A DNA stretch of 64,000 bases, from NCBI GenBank assembly GCA_037446115.1, contig JBBIJF010000003.1, positions 62,001 to 126,000 on the forward strand, written 5' to 3'. Source of the DNA: JANWXD01 sp037446115 (GTDB lineage Bacteria; Acidobacteriota; Terriglobia; Bryobacterales; Bryobacteraceae). Under the pieces are notes generated by a model. That model was not told the origin of the DNA, ran no database searches, and saw nothing but the letters and a program-made list of their open reading frames with translations. Below are positions 8,664-18,245 of this stretch, piece after piece (position 1 is the first letter of the stretch; the number at the start of each line of letters is the position of its first letter). The position numbers and the translations under genes are program-made.

Positions 8664-9674
8664 CTACCCGCGAAGGCCCTCGATGTCTGCCGTGGAGAGG
8701 CGCCAGAGCAGCAGGAGCAGCTCCGCTTGTCGCGACGTGCCCGTCTTGCTGAAGATCCGCCGCAAATGCGTGCGGGCCGTTTCGTAGGTCACCGACAACT
8801 CTCGCGCCACCTGCTTGATCGATTTCCCTCCCGACAGCTTTGCCGCAATGACGGCTTCCTTCCGCGTGAGCTTGTAGAGCTCGATGAGCAAGCGGGTGCT
8901 GGCCGGCGGCTGCCGCTCCGGATCGATGATGAACAGCAGGGCGGCAGGGAGGTGCGGGGTGGCCGGGCGGCGGAGCTGTGGGAAAGGCGCGGCGGCCACG
9001 ACCTGGTAGTCGCGGCGTAATGAAGGGCGCGGCACTGAAATGGCCGCTCCGGCCGCCGGCTTCTGCGACCACAAAGCGCTCTGAATGACCTTTCGCAGGC
9101 GGGCCTGAGCGCAGGGGTCCGCCGCCGCCAGAACGCCCCTCTGCAAAGAAAGCCCGTCCTCGGCGTGCAGGATCTCCGCCGCCGCACAGTTCCACTGAAT
9201 GGCGGCGCCACCGGAGGCGACGAAGATTATCCCAACGGACAGCCTGTCCAGTGCGGACTGGTTGGCTTCGAAAAAGGCCATGCGCTCCGCGATGGCCGCT
9301 GCGCGGCGCAGATGAGGCAGAAGAAAGTGGAGGATCTTGCGCCCCGGTTCGCCGGCGTCGTGGTGCACGGCAGGCTTCCATGCGGTCCTCGACAGCCTCT
9401 CCATAAGATGGGCAACAGCCGTCGGACTTCGATCCGGTTCCTGTCGAGGATCGGGAGTTGCCTGATGCTGCTTGCCGGCATCTCTCCGTGCCCCGAGCCC
9501 CGGGCAACAGAAGCAAAGCGACAGCTCTTCGCTGAGCTCGCGAAGCTGCAGCAACAGCGCCCCTGCCGAAGTCAGTTCCTGGAGCCTTTCCAGAAGCCCG
9601 GTCCACAATTCGGGTTGGAAAACGGCTTCGTAGACACCCAGAGCGAGCCGCAGTAACTCAATTTCGGTGGCCAA
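8664..9674 (-). CDS. LuxR-type HTH transcriptional regulator
   Basis: A 336-residue regulator. The last 65 residues hold a LuxR/GerE helix-turn-helix (LTRKEAVIAAKLSGGKSI, then a recognition region YETARTHLRRIFSKTG). The N-terminal part is not a response-regulator receiver domain. Residues from about 150 to 260 resemble a PAS-like sensor (LDRLSVGIIFVASGGAAIQWN), a layout seen in other standalone LuxR proteins. The ligand is unknown. A TATACT -10 element and a perfect palindrome sit just upstream, suggesting autoregulation. The next gene on the strand encodes the Solibacter-domain secreted protein. Confidence 0.85.
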   Translation of the reverse strand: MATEIELLRLALGVYEAVFQPELWTGLLERLQELTSAGALLLQLRELSEELSLCFCCPGLGARRDAGKQHQATPDPRQEPDRSPTAVAHLMERLSRTAWKPAVHHDAGEPGRKILHFLLPHLRRAAAIAERMAFFEANQSALDRLSVGIIFVASGGAAIQWNCAAAEILHAEDGLSLQRGVLAAADPCAQARLRKVIQSALWSQKPAAGAAISVPRPSLRRDYQVVAAAPFPQLRRPATPHLPAALLFIIDPERQPPASTRLLIELYKLTRKEAVIAAKLSGGKSIKQVARELSVTYETARTHLRRIFSKTGTSRQAELLLLLWRLSTADIEGLRG

Positions 9675-9693
9675 GCCGGCACCTGTTGCTCCA

Positions 9694-9722
9694 AGTATAC
9701 ATGAGTTCTCCGAACGGTTCGG
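9694..9722 (-). promoter_or_regulatory. Promoter and palindromic operator candidate upstream of the LuxR gene
   Basis: On the minus strand a TATACT -10 hexamer occupies 9694-9699, 20 bases from the ATG at 9674. A perfect inverted repeat CCGAAC-G-GTTCGG covers 9710-9722, about where a -35 element would be. LuxR-type dimers commonly bind such symmetric sites, so self-regulation is plausible, though this rests on sequence alone. Confidence 0.45.
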
Positions 9723-9822
9723 GACGCGGGCGAGGCGGTGGCGGATCGTGAGGCGGGAAGCGCCGCCGTTCAGTATTTGGACTGTCCGGCGGAGCTCACA
9801 CTGGCAACCCGTGCCGGGGGGC

Positions 9823-9912
9823 TGGCGGTGAGGGTGGGATTCGAACCCACGGAGGCCTTGCGACCTCAGCGGTTTTCGAGACCGCCCGATTCAACCACTC
9901 TCGCACCTCACC
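9823..9912 (-). tRNA. tRNA-Ser (CGA), with encoded CCA
   Basis: The minus strand folds as a class II tRNA. The acceptor stem GGTGAGG pairs with CCTCACC, the anticodon arm GCGGT-CTCGAAA-ACCGC gives anticodon CGA (reads UCG), and a long variable arm GAGGTCGCAAGGCCTC and a T arm with GGTTCGAATCCC follow. The 3' end has discriminator G (9826) and an encoded CCA (9823-9825). A TATACT -10-like element lies upstream on the minus strand at 9943-9948. Confidence 0.95.
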
Positions 9913-10105
9913 GCGTCTTGGGACTACAACCTTTCTTTCGCCAGTATAACCCGAGGACTTAGCGCCGGAGCCGTTTCGCTTCCTGCTGGGAATCTGCGCC
10001 CGCCTGCGGGCGACAGGCGCCTGGTGCGGAGCGCCGCCTGTCCGCGCACCGGCAGAGCCCTGCTGCGGTCAGACCGGCTCGCTGGGAGTTCCGTTCCCAT
10101 ACCGG

Positions 10106-10111
10106 TATAAT
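10106..10111 (+). promoter_or_regulatory. Consensus -10 element upstream of phosphofructokinase
   Basis: A perfect TATAAT lies 53 bases before the pfk start codon. No good -35 hexamer is found 16-18 bases upstream, so promoter strength and spacing are uncertain. Confidence 0.45.
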
Positions 10112-10164
10112 GATGGATCAGTTCGGCTTTTTCTCATCCTCATCACTCTGCTCCAGGAGCACTC

Positions 10165-11349
10165 ATGGCGACCAAACGCATCGGCATCCTCACAGGCGGC
10201 GGCGACGTGCCGGGCCTGAATTCCGTCATCAAAGGGGTGGTCTACCGCGGCAGCGAGATCGGGTGCGAAGTGGTGGGCATCCGCCGGGGCTGGGAGGGCC
10301 TCACGCACGTCAACCTGGCCGACCCGAACTCGCGGGCGCGGTACATCCTTCCTCTCAACCGCGAGAACACCCGCACCATTGACCGCACCGGCGGCACGTT
10401 CCTGCACACCACTCGAACCAATCCCGCCCGAATGAAGAAACTCCCCGAGCACTTGCAGGGCATGGATTTTCCGAAGACGGAGGTCACCAAAAACGGTGTC
10501 ACCACCGTGACCTGGGACGTGACTTCACAGGTTCTCAAAAACCTGGAGGCGCTCCGGATTGACTATCTGATTGCCATCGGCGGCGACGACACGCTGAGCT
10601 ATGCCGCGCGCCTGGACAAGGAGGGCGTCAAGGTCATCGCGATTCCCAAGACCATGGACAACGACGTGCAGCACACCGAGTACTGCATCGGTTTTTCCAC
10701 GGCCATCACGCGGGCCACCGACGCCATCCAGCGCCAGCGCACCACGGTCGGCTCCCACGAGCGCATCGGCATTTTCCGGGTATTCGGCCGTGACGCCGGC
10801 CATACCGCGCTTTACACGGCCTACGTCACGTCCATCCGATGCTGCATCCCGGAATACAAGGTCAATCTGGACAAATTGATCGAGCTGCTGATTACGGACA
10901 AACGCAACAACCCGAGTAACTACGCCCTGGTGGTGCTTTCCGAAGGCGCCGAATGGGAAGGCTACACCGTGCGGGAATACGGGGAGCCGGACGCCTATGG
11001 GCACCGCAAAAAGATGAGCGTGGCCGAGGACCTCAGTGAGGAGATCAAACGCAGGACCGGGGAGGAAACGGTGGTGAGCGACCTCACCTACGACCTCCGC
11101 AGCGGCGAGCCCGACTTCCTCGACAAGCTCGTCTCGTTCACCTTCGGCAACATGGCGCTCGACTGCATCCAGCGCAATCAGAGCGGCATCATGACCGCAA
11201 TCGTCAACGGCTGCTATACGACCGTCCCGATTCCCGATCCCAGACTCGGGCCGCGGAAGGTGGACGTGGCGACCATGTACAACACCGACCGGTACCGCCC
11301 CAACTACACCGGCAAGGCGGGCGTGCCCATCTTCCTGACCCGCGCCTGA
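10165..11349 (+). CDS. 6-phosphofructokinase, pyrophosphate-type active site
   Basis: A 394-residue PfkA-family enzyme. The nucleotide/phosphate loop GGGDVPGLN is at residues 11-19. At the two positions that separate ATP from pyrophosphate enzymes (G104 and G124 in E. coli PfkA), this protein has D142 in GGDDT and K162 in PKTMDND, both the pyrophosphate-type residues. The fructose-6-phosphate region (TVGSHERIGIFRVFGRDAGH) is intact. By that rule it should run a reversible PPi-dependent fructose-6-phosphate phosphorylation, serving glycolysis and gluconeogenesis. Mixed-specificity enzymes exist, so an assay is needed. It is followed 15 bases later by a methyltransferase gene. Confidence 0.9.
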   Translation: MATKRIGILTGGGDVPGLNSVIKGVVYRGSEIGCEVVGIRRGWEGLTHVNLADPNSRARYILPLNRENTRTIDRTGGTFLHTTRTNPARMKKLPEHLQGMDFPKTEVTKNGVTTVTWDVTSQVLKNLEALRIDYLIAIGGDDTLSYAARLDKEGVKVIAIPKTMDNDVQHTEYCIGFSTAITRATDAIQRQRTTVGSHERIGIFRVFGRDAGHTALYTAYVTSIRCCIPEYKVNLDKLIELLITDKRNNPSNYALVVLSEGAEWEGYTVREYGEPDAYGHRKKMSVAEDLSEEIKRRTGEETVVSDLTYDLRSGEPDFLDKLVSFTFGNMALDCIQRNQSGIMTAIVNGCYTTVPIPDPRLGPRKVDVATMYNTDRYRPNYTGKAGVPIFLTRA

Positions 11350-11364
11350 GGCGGCACGAGATTT

Positions 11365-12015
11365 GTGGGCTGGCTGCGGCGCTTGTTCCGGGTGCTTCCC
11401 CACCCTCCGCCTCTCACTCCGGAACTCCAGCGCCGCATCCGCCGGTCCTTCGACGAAGCGGCCGCCGATGAAGAGCACTTCCCCTCGGAAATTGATCCGC
11501 GCATCCTGCACGTCCGTCTGATTCTGGACGCGCTGGGGGACCTGGACGGCAAACGCGTGCTGGATGCCGGCTGCGGCAAGGGGCGTTTCGCCAAAATTCT
11601 CAAGGAGCGCCACCCGGGCGCGGAGGTCTGGGGGCTGGACCTTTCCGAAGCCATGCTGGCCCGGGTGCCGCCGGGGATTCGGCGCTGCGCCGGCACGCTG
11701 ACGGCGCTCCCCTTCGCCTCGGGCGCCTTCGACGGCGCCTACGCTGTCGAGTCTCTCGAACATGCCGTGGAGATTGAAACCGCGGTGGGCGAGCTGTGCC
11801 GCGTGGTCAAGCCGGGCGGGGTCATCGTCGTCATTGATAAGAATGTGGAGCAGTGGGGGCGGTTGAAAACGCCGGAGTGGGAACGCTGGTTCGACCAAAA
11901 AGAGCTGGAAGCCCTGCTGCGGCGCCATTGCCGCGAGGTGGCCAGTCGCTGGATTTCTTATTGGGAGGACGTCCCTCCGGACGGCTTGTTTCTGGCGTGG
12001 ACGGCCCGCAAGTAG
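11365..12015 (+). CDS. Class I SAM-dependent methyltransferase
   Basis: A 216-residue protein from a GTG start. The SAM-binding motif I VLDAGCGKGRF is at residues 65-75, followed by an acidic strand end (GLDLSEAML) and the motif ALPFASGAFDGAYAVESLEH typical of UbiE/Methyltransf_11 proteins. The substrate is unknown. It lies 15 bases after the phosphofructokinase gene and may be co-transcribed. Its end nearly touches the convergent esterase gene, leaving 1 base between them. Confidence 0.85.
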   Translation: MGWLRRLFRVLPHPPPLTPELQRRIRRSFDEAAADEEHFPSEIDPRILHVRLILDALGDLDGKRVLDAGCGKGRFAKILKERHPGAEVWGLDLSEAMLARVPPGIRRCAGTLTALPFASGAFDGAYAVESLEHAVEIETAVGELCRVVKPGGVIVVIDKNVEQWGRLKTPEWERWFDQKELEALLRRHCREVASRWISYWEDVPPDGLFLAWTARK

Positions 12016-12016
12016 T

Positions 12017-13033
12017 TCAGCGGCCCGGCCGCAGGTGCCGCTCGAAAAAAGCATTCAGAGCGTGAAATGCTTCCATGCTGAACTCATGCACGCCCGGGGG
12101 CCGGTGCACGACGAGGTTCTCGCGCGCCCCGGCCCGCTCGTAGGCCGGGGCGGCCTGCGCGAGGAATCGTTCGACGCCCTCTTTCGGCATTCCGATGTCC
12201 TCGAGCGGCGCCCACAGCATGAGCGGCCGCGGCGCCATCGTGGCGGCAAAGTGGCCGTGGTCGCCCGCCAGGAGCATTTCGGGCACCCACCAGTACAGCC
12301 CGTGATAGCCGCGCGCACCGCGTTCCAGGAACACTTCCAGGGAGCCGACGCCGCCACAGATCGGCGCTGCGGCCGCGATGCGGTCATCCACGAGCCACGT
12401 GTAGAAAGTGGTAATTCCGCCGAAGGAAATGCCGGTCATGCCGATGCGTGCCGGATCCACATCCGGCCTGCGGCTCAGGTAGGTGACGGCCTGGCGGATC
12501 TCGTATACGATGGCTCCCATCAGGTTGCGGCCCCGCAGGAGCATCTCTTTTGCGCGGGCGTCGGTGTCGGGGGTGCGCCGGTCCAGGCCGCGCTGCGTGA
12601 GTGCCAGCGTGACGTAGCCGCGGCGCGCCAGTTCGCGAGCCCAGCCGAGCATCTCCTTGTGAGGCTTGGTTGCGCCCGGCCGGGTCCACTCCCCCGGCCC
12701 GAACTGCGGCGTGGTGGCGGCTTCCCGGCTTCCGCCGGAACCGTGCAGGCAGACGATCGCCGGCAGGCGTCCGGTCGCTCCGGCCGGCCGCAGCAGGTAG
12801 GCCGGAACCCGTTCGGCGTCCAGGGAAGCCCACTCCACGTCTTCGACCAGCACTTCCTCCTGTTTCGTCGAAGTGCGCACGGTGGCGGTGACTTCGGGCG
12901 GCTCAAGAGGTATCTTCAACAGTCCGGCTATGGTGCGCCGTGTCGCTTCGCCGAAGGGAGAGCCTTCGCCGGCGCCGGCAGGCCCGGCGGCCAGGGAGAT
13001 CAACAACAGCAACGCGAATTTTCCGTTGGCCAT
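12017..13033 (-). CDS. Secreted alpha/beta hydrolase (acetyl esterase/dienelactone-hydrolase-like)
   Basis: A 338-residue protein with a Sec signal peptide (KFALLLLISLAAGPAGA). The oxyanion region HGSGG is at residues 97-101, the nucleophile elbow GISFGG places S203, and the likely catalytic histidine is H316 in GVHEFS. These features fit the acetyl xylan esterase/dienelactone hydrolase group. A carbohydrate or lactone ester is a plausible substrate, but the sequence does not decide it. It lies 24 bases downstream of the SDR gene on the same strand. Confidence 0.85.
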   Translation of the reverse strand: MANGKFALLLLISLAAGPAGAGEGSPFGEATRRTIAGLLKIPLEPPEVTATVRTSTKQEEVLVEDVEWASLDAERVPAYLLRPAGATGRLPAIVCLHGSGGSREAATTPQFGPGEWTRPGATKPHKEMLGWARELARRGYVTLALTQRGLDRRTPDTDARAKEMLLRGRNLMGAIVYEIRQAVTYLSRRPDVDPARIGMTGISFGGITTFYTWLVDDRIAAAAPICGGVGSLEVFLERGARGYHGLYWWVPEMLLAGDHGHFAATMAPRPLMLWAPLEDIGMPKEGVERFLAQAAPAYERAGARENLVVHRPPGVHEFSMEAFHALNAFFERHLRPGR

Positions 13034-13057
13034 GACGGAAAGCGCACTCCTAAGGCG

Positions 13058-13822
13058 TCACTCATAAGGCCAGGCGGGCTTCGAGAAGAGTCCGCCGTCC
13101 ACCCACAGTGTCTGGCCGGTGATGAACTCGGCGGCGTCGCTGGCCAGGAAGACGACGGCGCGCGCGACGTCGGCGGGGTAACCCACGCGTCCGAGGGGCG
13201 TCAGTCTGGCCCAGGTTCCGGCGTAGTCGCCCGCCTCCTGGCGCGTCCGTTCGATCTCGACCGCTCCGGGCGCCACGCAATTGACGGTGATACCGTAGGG
13301 TCCCAGCTCGACGGCCGCGACCTTAGTGAACATCTCGATGCCCCCTTTGCTTGCCGTGTAATCCACGAGCTTCGGAAACGCCAGCTTGTTGCAGCCGGAG
13401 CCGATGTTGATGATACGGCCTCCGCCCCGGCTTTTCATATGGCGCGCAGCGCGCTGGGTGCACAGGAAGCAGCCTTTGAGATTGGTGGCGATGACCCGGT
13501 CCCACTCCTGCTCGGTGAGTTCGAGCAACGATTTCCAGGTCTGTACGCCCGCGTTGTTGACCAGAATATCCAGGCGCGGAAACTCTGCGAGGACGGTGTC
13601 GAACATCGCGTCCACGTCGCCGGACCTGCCCACGTCGGCTCGGACCGGCAAGGCGCGCCGGCCCAGGGCACGGATCTCCGCCGCGGTGGTCTCCGCGCCG
13701 GCTGCATCGGTGAAGTAGTTCACGGCTACGTCGCAACCGGCGCGCGCCAGTTCGAGTGCGATGCCCTTGCCTACGCCCTTGCTGGCCCCGGTGACCAGGG
13801 CCGTCTTCCCTGCCAGCACCAT
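13058..13822 (-). CDS. Short-chain dehydrogenase/reductase (SDR, FabG-like)
   Basis: A 254-residue classical SDR. The NAD(P) motif TGASKGVG is at residues 11-18, NNAG at 89-92, the catalytic serine S142 and the Y155-xxx-K159 pair (YTASK). The C-terminal WVDGGLFS is the usual SDR ending. The substrate is unknown; glucose/3-ketoacyl type reductases are common in this subgroup. The ATG at 13822 follows a TACAAT hexamer on the minus strand by only 7 bases. A longer open frame to 13954 would run through that promoter and was rejected. Confidence 0.88.
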   Translation of the reverse strand: MVLAGKTALVTGASKGVGKGIALELARAGCDVAVNYFTDAAGAETTAAEIRALGRRALPVRADVGRSGDVDAMFDTVLAEFPRLDILVNNAGVQTWKSLLELTEQEWDRVIATNLKGCFLCTQRAARHMKSRGGGRIINIGSGCNKLAFPKLVDYTASKGGIEMFTKVAAVELGPYGITVNCVAPGAVEIERTRQEAGDYAGTWARLTPLGRVGYPADVARAVVFLASDAAEFITGQTLWVDGGLFSKPAWPYE

Positions 13823-13829
13823 GGCAACG

Positions 13830-13835
13830 ATTGTA
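13830..13835 (-). promoter_or_regulatory. -10 element 7 bases before the SDR start codon
   Basis: TACAAT on the minus strand ends 7 bases before the ATG at 13822, so transcription would begin at or next to the start codon. No close -35 consensus is evident. Confidence 0.4.
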
Positions 13836-13926
13836 GCGAAAGCCGCCGGGCAGGCTAAAAAAATTCGTTCCACCTCTTGATGATGGAGCCGGTTTCGATA
13901 CACACTCATAGTTGTACGGAGGTGAA

Positions 13927-15873
<1,947 letters not shown>

Positions 15874-15893
15874 GCGGGGCGATCCGGGAAGAC

Positions 15894-16562
15894 TCAAAAC
15901 ACGCGGCGTTTCAGGCGCGCCACGTTGAATTTTGCGGTGTCGGCCACAGCCATCACGGCCATGACGCCGGCCTGGACGGGGTCGGTGACCACGAGATCCG
16001 CCGCGTCCGGCACGCTGCCGGCCATATTCAGGCTGATCACGAGCAGGCCCTGAGCGCGCACTTCGCGTACTGCTTTTTCGATCTCTCCTCCCATGAGCGA
16101 ACCGGCCAGCACGAGAACCCTGGCGCGGGGCAGACGGGCCACAGCCCGGACGGCGTCCGCCAGGGGCTGCTCGCCCACCAGGGGGATCGTGTCCACGGAG
16201 ATCCGCTCGCCGCGGATGTTGTGCCTGTCGGCTTCCGAGATGGCGCCAATGGCCACCTGGCCAACCTGCGCTCCGCCGCCCATGATGATGATCCGCTTGC
16301 CGTAGATCTTCTGCATGGTGTTGACCTGGGCGGCTTCCCGGACGACGGGCAGGGCGCGGAGTTCTTCCACCAGCGCTTGCGCCTCTCCCGGCACGTCCAG
16401 TTCGAAGTAGACCTTGGCGTCCGGAGGACCGCTCTCGATGATTTCCACGGAGGTGATATCCCCCTGGTGCCTGGCGATCACCCCCGTGAGCTGATGGAGG
16501 ATGCCCGGCCCAGGTGCGGCGCGGACGACAAGCCCGATCCGGTGGGCTTCCGGTACGCTCAT
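15894..16562 (-). CDS. ACT domain protein with C-terminal DUF5612-like region
   Basis: A 222-residue protein. Residues 5-80 form an ACT domain (APGPGILHQLTGVIARHQGDITSVEI). The C-terminal 140 residues, with YGKRIIIMGGGAQVGQVAIGAISEADRHN-type sequence and GSLMGGEIEKAV, resemble the DUF5612 domain that I associate mainly with methanogenic archaea. A Rossmann-like fold is likely. The function is unknown; ACT domains usually bind small ligands. The ATG overlaps the end of the KdsC-like gene, and it closes the gnd-KDG kinase-KdsC operon. Confidence 0.7.
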   Translation of the reverse strand: MSVPEAHRIGLVVRAAPGPGILHQLTGVIARHQGDITSVEIIESGPPDAKVYFELDVPGEAQALVEELRALPVVREAAQVNTMQKIYGKRIIIMGGGAQVGQVAIGAISEADRHNIRGERISVDTIPLVGEQPLADAVRAVARLPRARVLVLAGSLMGGEIEKAVREVRAQGLLVISLNMAGSVPDAADLVVTDPVQAGVMAVMAVADTAKFNVARLKRRVF

Positions 16563-17104
16563 TCCGGCACCTCGTACTTGCGCAGGATCTCCTCCCAGTA
16601 GCCCTGAGCTTTGAGCAACAATTCCGCCACCTCTCGCACCGCACCGCGCCCGCCCTCGCTTGCAGTGACGAAGTGAGCACAGCGTTTCACCTCCGGCCGG
16701 GCATTGGCAGTGGCCACCGCCAGACCGACCCGGCGCATCACGATCACGTCGGTCAGGTCGTCACCGACGTAGGCCACCTGTTCGGGCCCGACGCCCGCCC
16801 GGCTCAGGATCTCTTCGAACACCGGGATCTTTTCGATGTGGCCCTGATAGACGTAAGCGAAGCGGCACTGGCGGGCGCGCTCTTCGGCGGCAGGAGAAAC
16901 CCGGCCGCTGATCAGACCGGTCTGGATCCCCTTCCAGGCCAGCCACTGCAGGGCAATCCCGTCCTGCGAGTCGAACGCCTTCGTCTCGACCATGCGGCCG
17001 GACGGGTCGGGAACGTTGTAGAGCTTTCCGTCCGTCAGCACGCCGTCCACATCCATCAGCAGGAGCCGGATCCGCGCCGCCCGCTCGAAAACGTCCAAGG
17101 TCAT
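16559..17104 (-). CDS. KdsC-like HAD phosphatase
   Basis: A 181-residue HAD hydrolase of the KdsC/CMP-sialate phosphatase type (subclass C0). The nucleophile motif MDVDGVLTDG places D18 and D20, motif II is GLISGR, and motif IV is YVGDDLTD at residues 112-119. The lack of a cap domain fits KdsC, which acts as a tetramer. The classic product is 3-deoxy-D-manno-octulosonate from the 8-phosphate, for lipopolysaccharide. No kdsA/kdsB is nearby, so a related sugar phosphate is possible. It lies 18 bases after the KDG kinase gene and overlaps the ACT gene. Confidence 0.85.
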   Translation of the reverse strand: MTLDVFERAARIRLLLMDVDGVLTDGKLYNVPDPSGRMVETKAFDSQDGIALQWLAWKGIQTGLISGRVSPAAEERARQCRFAYVYQGHIEKIPVFEEILSRAGVGPEQVAYVGDDLTDVIVMRRVGLAVATANARPEVKRCAHFVTASEGGRGAVREVAELLLKAQGYWEEILRKYEVPE

Positions 17105-17122
17105 CCTCCCCGTACCGCGACC

Positions 17123-18205
17123 TCAACGCTGAATGCGTGCCGAGCCTCCGCGCGCGAACGCGCGCACCTCGCTGAGCGTCGCCATGGTGGTGTCCCCGGG
17201 AAACGTCGTGAGCAAAGCCCCGTGCGCCCAGCCCAGCCTGAGGGCCTCCTTGGGCGGCTCTCCGGCGAGGATTCCGTAAAAGAAGCCGGCGGCGAAGCCG
17301 TCGCCGCCGCCCACGCGGTCATAGACGTCAAGCTCGCAGGTGGGCGCCACATAACTGTTGCCGTTAACCCAGGCCACGGCACTCCAGCTGTGGCGGTTGC
17401 TCGAGTGCACTTCGCGCAGGGTCGTGGCCACGACCTTGATGTTCGGGAAGCGGGCGATGACCTTTTCAATGGTGGCCAGGAAGGCGGCCGGGTCGAGCTT
17501 GGAGGCGGCGGCCACTTCCGGACCGGGCATGCCCAGGCCCTTCTGCAGGTCCTCTTCGTTGCCTACCAGCACATCTACGTGTTCCACGATACGGCTGAGC
17601 ACGGATTGGGCCCGCTCGGCGCCTCCGGAAACCTTCCACAACTTCTCCCGGTAGTTGAGGTCGAAGGAGACCACCGCGCCCGCCGCCTTGGCGGCCTGCA
17701 TGCCCTCGATGATCAACTCGGCCGTGGTGGGAGACAGGGAGGCAAAGATGCCGCCGGAGTGGAACCAGCGCACGCCGCCAGCGAAAATCTGCTTCCAGTC
17801 AAAATCGCCGGGCTTGAGCAGCGCCGCAGCTTCGTTCGAACGGTTGTAGAAGACCACCGGCGCCCGGACCCCGAATCCCCGGTCGCTGTAGACCGTAGCC
17901 ATGTTCGGTCCGCGGACCCCGTCATGCGCGAAATGCTTGTAGAAGGCGCGCACGCCCATGGCGCGCACCCGCTCGGCGATCAGCTCGCCGATCGGGTAGT
18001 CCACCATCGCCGTGACGATGGCCGTCCGGAGCCCGAAGCAATCGGCCAGATTGGCCGCAACATTGTATTCGCCGCCGCTCACGTGGATCCGGCACTCGGC
18101 GGCCTTGCGGAACGGAATCGCCCCCGGATCCAGGCGGTGAACCAGGGCGCCGAGGGAGACCTCGTCGAGCTCCGCCTGCGGTAACAGATTCAGACCATAA
18201 CCCAT
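17123..18205 (-). CDS. PfkB-family sugar kinase, 2-keto-3-deoxygluconate kinase-like
   Basis: A 360-residue ribokinase-fold kinase. The N-terminal region GGEYNVAANLA and the C-terminal anion-hole motif GGGDGFAAG (residues 299-307, base D302) are visible, with GGGD in place of the more common GAGD. DLNYREKLWK is shared with the second KDG-kinase-like protein at 31421-32452 and is typical of KDG kinases. It would phosphorylate 2-keto-3-deoxygluconate to KDPG. It stands 40 bases after gnd and 18 before the KdsC-like gene. The ATG at 18205 was chosen because upstream in-frame sequence is within the promoter/gnd spacer. Confidence 0.82.
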   Translation of the reverse strand: MGYGLNLLPQAELDEVSLGALVHRLDPGAIPFRKAAECRIHVSGGEYNVAANLADCFGLRTAIVTAMVDYPIGELIAERVRAMGVRAFYKHFAHDGVRGPNMATVYSDRGFGVRAPVVFYNRSNEAAALLKPGDFDWKQIFAGGVRWFHSGGIFASLSPTTAELIIEGMQAAKAAGAVVSFDLNYREKLWKVSGGAERAQSVLSRIVEHVDVLVGNEEDLQKGLGMPGPEVAAASKLDPAAFLATIEKVIARFPNIKVVATTLREVHSSNRHSWSAVAWVNGNSYVAPTCELDVYDRVGGGDGFAAGFFYGILAGEPPKEALRLGWAHGALLTTFPGDTTMATLSEVRAFARGGSARIQR

Positions 18206-18245
18206 CCGTGTTGCTGCTCCTGTATTGGGAATTTCGGACTGCGCC

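Noticed and set aside
10525..12054. A 509-codon minus-strand open frame over the phosphofructokinase and methyltransferase genes
   Set aside because: Antisense shadow of two genes that carry clear family motifs.
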